NCBI GenBank assembly: GCA_903958395.1
Contig: CAJBSZ010000337.1
Span: 1-34,089, forward strand
Length of the DNA stretch: 34,089 bases
DNA from: an uncultured bacterium
GTDB lineage: Bacteria > Verrucomicrobiota > Kiritimatiellia > CAIKKV01 > CAITUY01
Direction: 5' to 3'
The notes under the pieces are model-generated. The model made no database searches and was not told where the DNA came from. It saw nothing but the letters and a program-made list of their open reading frames with translations. The translations under genes were made by a program, and so were the position numbers. Positions within the stretch are counted from its first letter, which is position 1. The number at the start of each line of letters is the position of its first letter. This document shows positions 1-8,130 of this stretch, one piece after another.

Positions 1-151
1 GGCGATCCGGGGGCGGACCATCCCGCTTCAATTCGTCGTTCGTGACGTCTATTCCATGCACGGGAACCTGGCCAAGGCCCGGCGCGCCGTGGAACTCGCC
101 CGCGAGGAAATCGATCAAGTTTACGGCCCATCACCTGCGGCGAAGCCCTGA
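1..151 (+). CDS. C-terminal end of an unidentified protein (5' part outside window)
   Basis: The frame beginning at base 2 is open from the window edge to a TGA at 149-151 and gives 49 residues. They include the run IPLQFVVRDVYSMHGNL followed by a charged helix-like stretch (AKARRAVELAREEIDQVYG) and a short Pro/Ala tail. The composition looks like real coding sequence, but I cannot assign a family from this tail. It is the only plus-strand gene at this end and converges on the beta-phosphoglucomutase gene, with 45 bp between the stop codons, so it belongs to a different transcription unit. Confidence 0.55.
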   Translation, partial: AIRGRTIPLQFVVRDVYSMHGNLAKARRAVELAREEIDQVYGPSPAAKP

Positions 152-162
152 GTCGAGGATTC

Positions 163-196
163 GTGCCGGATGGATTAGCACCGTATTCCATGGCAC
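163..196. terminator. Hairpin between convergent genes, possible bidirectional terminator
   Basis: GTGCC at 163-167 pairs with GGCAC at 192-196, and ATGGA at 170-174 pairs with TCCAT at 187-191. This gives ten pairs with a two-base bulge (GG) and a 12-nt loop. The hairpin fills most of the gap between two convergent stop codons and directly abuts the TAG stop of the phosphoglucomutase gene. No clear T-run follows on either strand, so an intrinsic terminator is plausible but not certain. Confidence 0.4.
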
Positions 197-883
197 CTAT
201 TCGAACAACCCTTGACAGCGCTGCCACCGCACCGTTTCCAGGCTGGCGGCGGACAGAGCGGCCCGCGGGTCGCCAGCGGCGCTCCCCACGGCCAGGCACT
301 TCATCCCTGCCGCCACGGCGGCGGCCACCCCGGCCTCGGCGTCCTCAACCACCATGCACTCGCCGGGCGGCACCCCAAGCCGCTCCGCCGCTAGCAGGAA
401 CACTTCCGGATGGGGCTTGGAGTTGGCGATATCGTTGCCGTCGGCGGTGGCGTCGAAGTAATCCGTCAGGCCAATCCGTTCGAGGATGGTCGGACTGTTG
501 CGCGAGGATGAGCCCACGGCAATCTTTATCCCAGCCGCCTTGCACGCCTCCAGGAATGGCATCACACCGGGCAGGATATCCGCCGAGGACACTGCCGTGT
601 CCAGGAATTGACGGTAGTAACCGTTCTTCCGCGCCGCCAGTACCAGCTTCTCCCCCTCCGTGTAATCCCGCACTGCCGACTCCAGAAGAATGGCGAGGCT
701 TTCCATTCGGCTAACGCCCCGGAGCCGCTCGTTGATCGTCCTGTCGAAATAGATTCCCTCCTCGTCGGCGAGCTTCTGCCACGCCCGATAGTGGAACTCG
801 TCGGTCGAGACGATCACCCCGTCAAGATCAAAGATCACCGCCCGCAGTTTCCCCTCTCCAGTCATGCCCATTCCCTGCTCCAT
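197..883 (-). CDS. pgmB: Beta-phosphoglucomutase (HAD superfamily)
   Basis: A cytosolic enzyme interconverting beta-glucose 1-phosphate and glucose 6-phosphate. The 228-aa product has the usual family length. HAD motif I is VIFDLDGV (nucleophile Asp19, Asp21), followed by a helical cap, motif II SSSRNS, the motif III lysine in NSKPHPEVF, and motif IV VVEDAEAG. The start at 883 lies 17 bp downstream of the GH65 stop, with GGGAGG upstream; in-frame ATGs at 871 and 865 are alternatives. A longer open frame extends upstream but runs through the GH65 gene and is not credible. Pairing with a GH65 inverting phosphorylase is a classic arrangement, because GH65 releases beta-glucose 1-phosphate. This is the last gene of the operon. 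Confidence 0.93.
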   Translation of the reverse strand: MEQGMGMTGEGKLRAVIFDLDGVIVSTDEFHYRAWQKLADEEGIYFDRTINERLRGVSRMESLAILLESAVRDYTEGEKLVLAARKNGYYRQFLDTAVSSADILPGVMPFLEACKAAGIKIAVGSSSRNSPTILERIGLTDYFDATADGNDIANSKPHPEVFLLAAERLGVPPGECMVVEDAEAGVAAAVAAGMKCLAVGSAAGDPRAALSAASLETVRWQRCQGLFE

Positions 884-900
884 CGCCTTCACGCCTCCCG

Positions 901-3195
901 TCAGAATTCGACGGCATGGGCCGTCACCTCTGTCGCCGCCTCGCGCAACACCAGTTTCACCGGCCCGCCGCGGATCACGCGTGCCACCGACTTTCCCGGC
1001 GTCACCTCGATCTCGACGACCGATCCCCTGACGTGGACCCGGTAGCGCAGGCGCCGCCAGGCGTCCGGCAGCACCGGATCGAAGGACGGCAATTCGCCAT
1101 CGGAGCGCATGCCGCCGAACCCATATACAACGTTCATGTACGCACCGGCCATGCTGGTGGTGTGCAAGCCCTGCCAGGTATTGCGGTTGTAGTCGTCCAA
1201 ATCCAGCCGGGTCGCCTGCTGAAAGTAATTCATCGCCGCATCGCGCTTGCCGATCCCGGCGGCGAGGATCGAATGGATCGAGGGCGACAACGACGACTCG
1301 TGCATGCAGCGCGGCTCGTAATGCTCGTAGTTGGCGAGCTTCTCCTCCCGGGTGAACGCCGCCCCGTGCAGAAACAGCGCCAACAGCACGTCCGGCTGCT
1401 TGATGAAATCCCATTGAAAGATCTTCAGGTACGGCCAATGCTCGTAGAGCGGGAACTGTTCCGGCGGCACGGTGGCCAAGTCCAGGTGCGGCATGTCGAA
1501 ATATCCGTCGTGCTGTTCGATGATTCCGGTGACCGGATCCCGATTGAGCCGCATGCGGGCGGCCTTCGTCCGCCAAGTCCCGGGCTCATCGTCCCGCAGC
1601 CCCACCTTGCCGACAATCCGATCGTAGTCGTCCTGAAATCGGGTGCGCATCGCCGCCAGCGTCTCCACCGTGTATTCGAAGGCCCGCTTGGCCATGAAGT
1701 TGGTGTAGTAATTGTTGTGGACCATCATGTGAAACTCATCCGCCCCCATGACGCACCAGAAGCCGAACTCGCCGGTCTTCGGGCTCCATTGGCCGCGGGT
1801 GGCGTAGTAGCGGCAGATCTGCAGGAGCAGTTCCAACCCCGCTTCCCGCATGAAACCAAAGTCGCCGGTGACCCGGGTGTAGTGCTCGATCCCAAACGCC
1901 ACCGCCGCCGAGACGTGGATCTCGAGATCGCCATGCTGCCAGACGGAGACCGCCTCGGTGCCGTCTATCGTCCCCATCGGGTAACGCGCCCCCTGGCAGT
2001 CCATCTGCCGCGCCCTTTCCAGCGCTCCGGCCAGTGTGATGTGCCGGTACTGCAGCAAGCTGCGAGCCGCCGCCGGGTTGTTGAACATATAGAAGGGTAG
2101 GCAGTAGGTCTCGGTGTCCCACCAGGTCCACCCGTAATAGTATTCGCTGGTCAGGCCCTTGGCGGTGACGTTAAGCGTCGGATCGGCGCCATGATAACTC
2201 TGGTAGAGCTGGAACAGACAATAGCGGAGGCCCTGCTGATTGGCGGGATCGCCTTCGATCTCGATGTCCACGTCCTCCCAGATTCCGGCCCACGCCGCCG
2301 CATTGGCGGCGAACGCCTCATCGAAACCGGCCTTGCCCTTCGCGGCGGCCCGCTCCAGCCCCTTCGCCCACAGCGCGTCAACGTCAACAGGCGGGTCGCG
2401 CCGGACCGTGGCAACCACGATCCGGTCAATCGTCCGGCGGCCACCGGCCTTTAGCGCGAACGCCACGTCCAACCCGGCATGGCGCTCCGCCTCGACCGGC
2501 GTGACGGCACATCCGTCGAGCCCCTCGAACCGCGCGGAGGCGAAAACCCCATGCCCGCTCCGCTTGAGTTGGCCAAGGATCGCCAGCGAATGGGCCGAGG
2601 CGCTCTTGCGAGGGCACTCCCACTGGCGCGCCAGGCGCTGGGTGTATTGGGGAATGTCGAAATCGAGGCCCAGCCCGACCTTCAGCACACAGTCGCCGTC
2701 GAGCGCCTCGAAGGCGATCCGCTGGTATCCCGGCGCCTCATCGCCGATGCCGAGGAAGCGGGAGAAGACGATGCGGATCCGCGCCCCGCCCCTCGTCTTC
2801 CAGACGAACGAGCGCGTCATGAGCCCGGTCCGCATGTCGGTCACCCGCTCGAATTCCGAAAATGCGGAGGAGGTCAGGTCGAGCGTCTCGTCGCCGGCGG
2901 CGATCCGCACATGCAGCCAGTCACAGGCATTGGCGATGCCGTGCGAGCGCTCGATCATGCCGCGGAACGAGAAGGCCGGCGTCTGCGCCAGGCGCTCTTC
3001 CTCGAAAACGCCGTTAAAAAAACTTCCGACCATGCGGTCGCCGCCGTACCCTTCCTCGAAGTAGCCCCGGATTCCCATGAACTCGTTGGCCAGGGAAAAG
3101 AGCGACTCGCTCACCTTCGCCCGCTCCGGATGGAACCCGTGCTCCCGTATCAGCCAGGGCTCGACCTCCAGATATTGCTGCGCCACTTTAATCAT
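901..3195 (-). CDS. GH65 family alpha-glucoside phosphorylase (kojibiose/maltose phosphorylase-like)
   Basis: An inverting phosphorylase that cleaves an alpha-glucoside with phosphate to give beta-glucose 1-phosphate plus an acceptor sugar. The 764-aa product shows the full GH65 plan: an N-terminal beta-sandwich (about 1-270), a linker, and an (alpha/alpha)6 barrel with WWDTETYCLPFY near 358-369, WQHGDLEIHVSAA near 419-431, the general-acid motif GADEFHMMVHNNYYTNF (Glu487), a KQPDVLLALF motif, and HESSLSPSIHS as the phosphate-binding loop. There is no signal peptide, so it acts in the cytosol. Its ATG overlaps the GH28 stop by 4 bp (ATGA). The acceptor (glucose, rhamnose, glycerol or other) cannot be read from the sequence; the phosphoglucomutase directly downstream supports the beta-glucose 1-phosphate product. 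Confidence 0.92.
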   Translation of the reverse strand: MIKVAQQYLEVEPWLIREHGFHPERAKVSESLFSLANEFMGIRGYFEEGYGGDRMVGSFFNGVFEEERLAQTPAFSFRGMIERSHGIANACDWLHVRIAAGDETLDLTSSAFSEFERVTDMRTGLMTRSFVWKTRGGARIRIVFSRFLGIGDEAPGYQRIAFEALDGDCVLKVGLGLDFDIPQYTQRLARQWECPRKSASAHSLAILGQLKRSGHGVFASARFEGLDGCAVTPVEAERHAGLDVAFALKAGGRRTIDRIVVATVRRDPPVDVDALWAKGLERAAAKGKAGFDEAFAANAAAWAGIWEDVDIEIEGDPANQQGLRYCLFQLYQSYHGADPTLNVTAKGLTSEYYYGWTWWDTETYCLPFYMFNNPAAARSLLQYRHITLAGALERARQMDCQGARYPMGTIDGTEAVSVWQHGDLEIHVSAAVAFGIEHYTRVTGDFGFMREAGLELLLQICRYYATRGQWSPKTGEFGFWCVMGADEFHMMVHNNYYTNFMAKRAFEYTVETLAAMRTRFQDDYDRIVGKVGLRDDEPGTWRTKAARMRLNRDPVTGIIEQHDGYFDMPHLDLATVPPEQFPLYEHWPYLKIFQWDFIKQPDVLLALFLHGAAFTREEKLANYEHYEPRCMHESSLSPSIHSILAAGIGKRDAAMNYFQQATRLDLDDYNRNTWQGLHTTSMAGAYMNVVYGFGGMRSDGELPSFDPVLPDAWRRLRYRVHVRGSVVEIEVTPGKSVARVIRGGPVKLVLREAATEVTAHAVEF

Positions 3196-4556
3196 ACTCC
3201 CGCACTCCTGTTTTCTTCACAATGACCGCTATTTGGCCACGCGCAATCCTCCTGCAGACAGCCCTCAACATCCTCGCAGACGAGCGCGGGCCGGGCGTCC
3301 GCGGCCTTGACGCACGCGACGACCCTGCGAAGCGTGACCCCGCGCGCATGGCGGACATACGCGCAGGCCGCCGGCAAGGCCCCGAAGTAGAAATGTTCCG
3401 GATACATCTCCGGCTGTTCCGGCGGCTCGTTCCGGACATCCTCTGGAAAGCCGCCCCCGGCGAACGCAATCTCGACATCCTCCAGTGTGACGTCCTCAAT
3501 GCAATGCCCCGGCAACCCCGTGATCAGGATGCCGGAAAAGGCGCGCGCGGGCATGGTCTCGCGCGTGAAGGGTTGCACGATGTCCTTGGGCGGCACGAAT
3601 ACATCCGACTTGATGCGCGCCAGCCGGATCCGTCTCAGCCGTCCCGGCCCCTTGCGCTGGGCCCCGGGCACATAGACACGGCCTCGCCCGCCGAGCCGGA
3701 GGAAGATCGGTGCCGTGCCGCGCTCGATCACGATGTCGGAGATCTCGACATCCTCGAACACGCCGCCATCTGAGGTCAGCAGCTTGATGGCCCCCGTGGC
3801 CGCATAGCGGATGCGGCAGTCATGCATCCTGATTCTCCGGATGTCACCATAGGATTCCGTTCCCAGTTTCAAGCCACTGCACTCCGTCACCAGCGTACAG
3901 TCGCTGACTTCGACATCCTCGCAGGGCTCAGGCAAGGTAGCCTTCAGGCAAATGGCATCGTCATCGGAGAGGATTTCGCAATCCCGGATCGTCACGCGCC
4001 GACTACTGTCAACGTCAATGCCGTCATTGTTCTCGTTGATGCGGCTGTCTATCTTGATCCCGGCAACCAACACGTCCTCGCAGCCCAACAGGTGCAGCGT
4101 CCAGGCGGCCGCCGCGCGAAGCGTGACGCCCTCGATCCGGACATTCCGGGAATAGGCCATGCGGCAGAGGAACGGCCGTAGCTTATGGCCTGGCGAACCG
4201 ATGGGGAAGGCACCGCCGTTGCCGTCAATGACCCCTTCCCCCGTGATTGCCACATGGGCCGCCTTTTCCGCGACGATCAAGGCTCTGCCCCGCACATCCC
4301 CGATAGCGTCGGTGAAGCCCGTGGCGGGCGGCGGGTAATCTGCCAGTTTCCCGCTGCCCATGATGACCGCCCCGGCCTCCAAATGCAGGGTTACCGCATC
4401 ACACAGGTAGAGGGTGCCGCACCGGTAGGTCCCGGCCGTCAGCGTCACGCGCCCCCCGCCCGCGGCGGCGCAGGCGTGGAGTGCGGCCTGGATGGCCGGC
4501 GATTCGAGGGTCGTCTTGGATTCGTGCCGGTAGGTTGTCAGGCGGATTTCCTTCAT
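3192..4556 (-). CDS. GH28 family polygalacturonase-like glycoside hydrolase
   Basis: A predicted cytosolic pectin-type hydrolase acting on galacturonate-containing oligosaccharides. The 454-aa protein is a right-handed beta-helix with the GH28 aspartate motifs NENNDGIDVDSS (Asp near 178-181) and LSDDDAICLK (Asp near 198-200). The usual third motif GHG is replaced by ECSGLKLGTESYGD, a variant I associate with exo-acting or rhamnogalacturonan-type GH28 members. No signal peptide is present, unlike classical secreted polygalacturonases. Both junctions are 4-bp ATGA overlaps: its stop with the GH65 start and its start with the fucosidase stop. The exact bond cleaved is unknown. Confidence 0.85.
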   Translation of the reverse strand: MKEIRLTTYRHESKTTLESPAIQAALHACAAAGGGRVTLTAGTYRCGTLYLCDAVTLHLEAGAVIMGSGKLADYPPPATGFTDAIGDVRGRALIVAEKAAHVAITGEGVIDGNGGAFPIGSPGHKLRPFLCRMAYSRNVRIEGVTLRAAAAWTLHLLGCEDVLVAGIKIDSRINENNDGIDVDSSRRVTIRDCEILSDDDAICLKATLPEPCEDVEVSDCTLVTECSGLKLGTESYGDIRRIRMHDCRIRYAATGAIKLLTSDGGVFEDVEISDIVIERGTAPIFLRLGGRGRVYVPGAQRKGPGRLRRIRLARIKSDVFVPPKDIVQPFTRETMPARAFSGILITGLPGHCIEDVTLEDVEIAFAGGGFPEDVRNEPPEQPEMYPEHFYFGALPAACAYVRHARGVTLRRVVACVKAADARPALVCEDVEGCLQEDCAWPNSGHCEENRSAGV

Positions 4557-5821
4557 GCATCCTTCCCATCCGTGGGCGATTTCAACGGGTCACCCCATTC
4601 CCACGTGAGCCAGATGCAACTCGGCCCCGAGCCGTGGCGAGGCTCGTCCTCGAACTCGATGGCCACGACGCTGAACGGCTTCTCGGGCAGCCTTTCCGGC
4701 ATCCCGGACAGGAAGATCCGAGCATCGTCCTGGCGGACCGACACCGCCTGCCCGGTTGCGAGCAGGCGCACGCCACGAACCTTTCCGGTGATGCGCCCAA
4801 GCGTCAGCTCCGGGCCGAGCCACTTATCAATCAGCAGGTATAACGTCGTCCCCTTCACGGTCATGAGGCCGAAATTCACCCAGCCCACGCGGGCGCGCTG
4901 CGAGCCGTAGATCGCTTCGCCGTTGCGTCGCAACCAGCCTCCGACCTCGCGCAGGATGACCTGGGACTCCTCCGGGATCCGCCCCTCCGGATCCGGCCCC
5001 ACGTTCAAGAGGAGATTCCCCCCGCCACGGGCGCATTCCCCCAGCAGTTTCACGACCTCGTGGGCGTTTTTCCAATTCGTGTCCGCCGGGTAATACCCCC
5101 AGTTGTCGTTCAAGGTCATGCAGGCCTCCCAATCGCGACCCGCCGCTTCCGCCGTCACGTGCCCTTCGGGCGTGCCGAAATCCTCAGGTGTCCCGCTGCG
5201 GTTGTTGATGATCAGGTGCGGCTGCAGGTCGCGCGCCATGGCGTTCAATTCCGCCGAGCGCCAGCCCGCGGCATCGCAGGGCCAGGGCACGTCGTACCAG
5301 AGGATGTCCACCTTCCCATAGTTCGTCATCAGTTCCCGCACCTGGCTGTGAACAAAGGCGACAAACCGGTCCCGAACCGCCGCATCCTCAGCCCCCCGCC
5401 CGTCCCCATCCGGGTGATGCCAGTCCATGAGCGAGAAATAGAACCCGACTTTCAGCCCCTCCGCCCGGCAAGCGTCCACGAACTCCTTGACCAGATCGCG
5501 CCGGGCCGCCGTCTTGACCGCCGTGAAGTCCGTCAGTTTCGAATCCCACAGGCAGAACCCCTCATGATGCTTGGTAGTCAGAACCATGTACTTCATGCCC
5601 GCCTCCCTGGCCAACCGGGCCCAGGCACGCGGATCGTAGTGGCGAGGATTGAATTGCAAGGCCAGCTTCTCGTACTCCTCCACTGGGATGTTTTCGCGAT
5701 TCATCACCCATTCCCCTCGTCCGGGAATAGAGTACAGCCCCCAATGGATGAACATCCCGAACGTGGCATCCCGCCACCACGCCATGCGTTGATCGCGCTG
5801 CTCTTTGCTTTCCGTCTTCAT
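4553..5821 (-). CDS. GH29 alpha-L-fucosidase
   Basis: A retaining exo-fucosidase removing terminal L-fucose. The 422-aa protein has the GH29 hallmarks FGMFIHWGLYS (about 21-31), a long KHHEGFCLWDSKLTDF motif (about 84-99) that binds substrate, FYFSLMDWHHPD, and the nucleophile segment VDILWYDVPW with Asp177. The C-terminal 90 residues form the small beta-domain. There is no signal peptide, so the enzyme is probably cytosolic and acts on imported oligosaccharides. It overlaps both neighbours by 4 bp (ATGA) and is therefore translationally coupled to the GH94 and GH28 genes. The family assignment is firm; linkage specificity is open. Confidence 0.92.
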   Translation of the reverse strand: MKTESKEQRDQRMAWWRDATFGMFIHWGLYSIPGRGEWVMNRENIPVEEYEKLALQFNPRHYDPRAWARLAREAGMKYMVLTTKHHEGFCLWDSKLTDFTAVKTAARRDLVKEFVDACRAEGLKVGFYFSLMDWHHPDGDGRGAEDAAVRDRFVAFVHSQVRELMTNYGKVDILWYDVPWPCDAAGWRSAELNAMARDLQPHLIINNRSGTPEDFGTPEGHVTAEAAGRDWEACMTLNDNWGYYPADTNWKNAHEVVKLLGECARGGGNLLLNVGPDPEGRIPEESQVILREVGGWLRRNGEAIYGSQRARVGWVNFGLMTVKGTTLYLLIDKWLGPELTLGRITGKVRGVRLLATGQAVSVRQDDARIFLSGMPERLPEKPFSVVAIEFEDEPRHGSGPSCIWLTWEWGDPLKSPTDGKDA

Positions 5822-8115
5822 GTTGCATGCTTTCCAAGAATGACCTTCACTTCAAACCTTCCATTCGGCGCCCAGGGCAGCACCTCGCCGCCATGGGGCT
5901 TGCCGTTGACCATTATTGCCCGGATCCGATTGCACCCGCCCAGGTCAACCTGCTCGTACCGGATCACGTAGTCGGCGCCGCGGAACCGTTTCCGGATCGA
6001 ACAGGTTCTCCAGGCCGACGGCAGGCAGGGATTCAAACGCAACCCCTCCATGTCCGGCTGGATGCCGAAGATGTAATAGGCGATGGCCTTGAGGAACCAG
6101 GCGCCAGTCCCGGTGCGCCAGCTTTGGCCCGGCGTAGCGTAACGGTAACCGGCCTCTTTCGGGAAGTATGAGTTGCACATGATGTAGGGTTCGCAGTGCT
6201 TCTCGCCCCACTTGAAATTGGCGGGCAGGAGCTTCTCAAGATCCTCCTGGACGCGCTCGTTCCGCTTCAGCAGGCAGTCCGCCGCCAGCTTCCACGTGCA
6301 GGCATGAAGGTAAACCCCGCCATTCTCGTGAACCCCGGGCAGTTTTTCCGACACATCCCCAATGTTCAGGTACTGCCGGGTGTAGGCGGGCCAACTCATG
6401 AGGCACCCGAGATCGGTGTTCATGAGGCGATCAACGCTGTCCATGGCCTTTTCGGCCTTGCCGTCCGTTCCGATCCCCGCCAGGACCGCCCAGGCTTGGG
6501 CAATAAGATGGATCTTCCCCTCTTCATTGGCCATGGTCCCAAGTTTTTCGCCGTCGTCGGTGATGGCGATCAGGTAATGACCGCCGTCCCAGGCCACCTC
6601 GTTGACGATCCGCCTCATCTCCGCGCCGCGGGCCTCGGCGATCCCGGCATCTTCGTTGCGTCCCGTCAGTCGGGCGATCTCGGCGAACTGTTTGTTGGCC
6701 AGATACCACGCAATCGACAACCAAACGCTCATGCCCTTGCGCTTAGGACCGATCCACTTGAAGCAGTCGTTCCAGTCCCCGCCCCAGATCTTCACCAGAC
6801 CGAGTTCGCCCCGTTCTTTCCAGAGGAAATCAACCGAACGGCGCAGGTGTTCGTAGACCGTACTTTCCGAGCCGTCATTGTAGGGTACGATCTCCTCAAG
6901 CATCGACAGTTCGCCTCGCTCCTTGAGGAGGTGATAGACGTTGAAGGTGATCCAGACGGTGTTGTCAATGTAGTCATGATCAATGATCTTGCCGTCGAGG
7001 AATGTGCGCGGGGCATAACCGTTGCTGTACTGGTAGGCGATGATGCGCTTGGCACGTTCCCAGGCCAGTTCAGGATTGAAGAGGCCGAGGCATTCGCAGT
7101 CGCAGTTGGTGTCACGGAAACCGTTGTGCCGCACCCTCGCCCAGCGACTTCCGAGGCTGGTCTGATGTTTGAGAAAACCGTTGAACAGGTTGTTGAGCCC
7201 TTCATCGGGCGTTTCGATGCTGAACCCGGCAATGTCGGCGGCGAGTTTGTCACGAGTCGACTCGAACTCCGCAGCCACACCGCCGTGGCTAAGAAGACGC
7301 CGACGGATCCCGGCGATTTCCGGGCGGTCCCGGGCGACGCCGGCCACGAAGTGCAACTCGCGCGTCTCTCCGGGAGCGAGTGTCACCGTCTGTTCGAGCG
7401 CGAAGCAGATCTTCTCGGAAATGCAGTTACTGTTCCTGCAACCGCCCTGTTCGAGTGCCACCGGGCGAAGGTCATGGCCATAGGGGCCAATGAACGCATC
7501 GTTGCGGCCGTCGTAGGCGCTGACGGGTTCGGCGCTCATCAGATACCCGTGCATGAGGCGGCTGGTGTCTGAACCGAATTTCACGAAATTGCGGCTGACA
7601 ACCGCCTGCAATTCCGGATCGAAATCGGCGCCGCCCAGGTCGTAGCCCTGCGGCCGGTAAAACGTATCCATGGCCGTCTTGACGTAGGCAATGGCCTTCA
7701 ACTCACAAGCGGAAGATCGGGTATTCGTAAGCTGGAGACTCCAGACTTCGGCGCTGTCCGCACGCGGCACGAAGAGCCGCAAGGCGGAAACGATGCCCGC
7801 GTACTCCAGGGCGATCTCCGTGTAGCCGATGCCGTGGGTGCAGCGGTAGTTCCTATACCCCTGGTTGACCGGCAGGGCGTTGGCCGTCCATGAGCTGTTG
7901 TCGGCGGTATCGATAAGATACAGCATGCGGTTGATCACCAGCATGGCCCGCCGCCCCAGGTCGTCCTGCGCGAAGCCCTCACCATAGCCGACCTGCGAGG
8001 TGAAGGAAACGTAGTGGTCGTTCCACAGGTAGTTGTACCAGTGGCGAGGAGTGGCCGGATCAGTAATGACGTACTCCTGGCCGTCACGGGCGAAATGTCC
8101 ATAGTTCATAATCAT
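5818..8115 (-). CDS. GH94 family beta-glucoside phosphorylase (cellobiose phosphorylase-like)
   Basis: An inverting phosphorylase releasing alpha-glucose 1-phosphate from a beta-glucoside. The 765-aa protein has the N-terminal GH94 signature (YGHFARDGQEYVITDPATP, then HWYNYLWNDHYVSF), RDTNCDCECLG, the general-acid motif GGDWNDCFKWIG, PGVHENGGVYLHACTW and SWRTGTGAWF near the C-terminus. There is no signal peptide. The start at 8115 has AAGGAAA about 12 nt upstream; MIMNY leaves an ATG two codons later as an alternative. It lies 15 bp after the GH106 gene and overlaps the fucosidase start by 4 bp. The acceptor sugar is unknown; known members act on cellobiose, cellodextrins, laminaribiose, cellobionate, chitobiose and beta-1,2-glucans. 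Confidence 0.88.
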   Translation of the reverse strand: MIMNYGHFARDGQEYVITDPATPRHWYNYLWNDHYVSFTSQVGYGEGFAQDDLGRRAMLVINRMLYLIDTADNSSWTANALPVNQGYRNYRCTHGIGYTEIALEYAGIVSALRLFVPRADSAEVWSLQLTNTRSSACELKAIAYVKTAMDTFYRPQGYDLGGADFDPELQAVVSRNFVKFGSDTSRLMHGYLMSAEPVSAYDGRNDAFIGPYGHDLRPVALEQGGCRNSNCISEKICFALEQTVTLAPGETRELHFVAGVARDRPEIAGIRRRLLSHGGVAAEFESTRDKLAADIAGFSIETPDEGLNNLFNGFLKHQTSLGSRWARVRHNGFRDTNCDCECLGLFNPELAWERAKRIIAYQYSNGYAPRTFLDGKIIDHDYIDNTVWITFNVYHLLKERGELSMLEEIVPYNDGSESTVYEHLRRSVDFLWKERGELGLVKIWGGDWNDCFKWIGPKRKGMSVWLSIAWYLANKQFAEIARLTGRNEDAGIAEARGAEMRRIVNEVAWDGGHYLIAITDDGEKLGTMANEEGKIHLIAQAWAVLAGIGTDGKAEKAMDSVDRLMNTDLGCLMSWPAYTRQYLNIGDVSEKLPGVHENGGVYLHACTWKLAADCLLKRNERVQEDLEKLLPANFKWGEKHCEPYIMCNSYFPKEAGYRYATPGQSWRTGTGAWFLKAIAYYIFGIQPDMEGLRLNPCLPSAWRTCSIRKRFRGADYVIRYEQVDLGGCNRIRAIMVNGKPHGGEVLPWAPNGRFEVKVILGKHAT

Positions 8116-8130
8116 GTTTTTTGCGTTTCC

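Noticed and set aside
884-1576. N-terminal extension of beta-phosphoglucomutase to 459 aa (possible fusion)
   Set aside because: The extra 231 codons run through the GH65 gene in another frame and look like shadow sequence; the HAD domain begins just after 883.
6196-7572. 458-codon plus-strand frame opposite the GH94 gene
   Set aside because: Mirror frame of a strongly supported phosphorylase; no recognisable motif or ribosome site.
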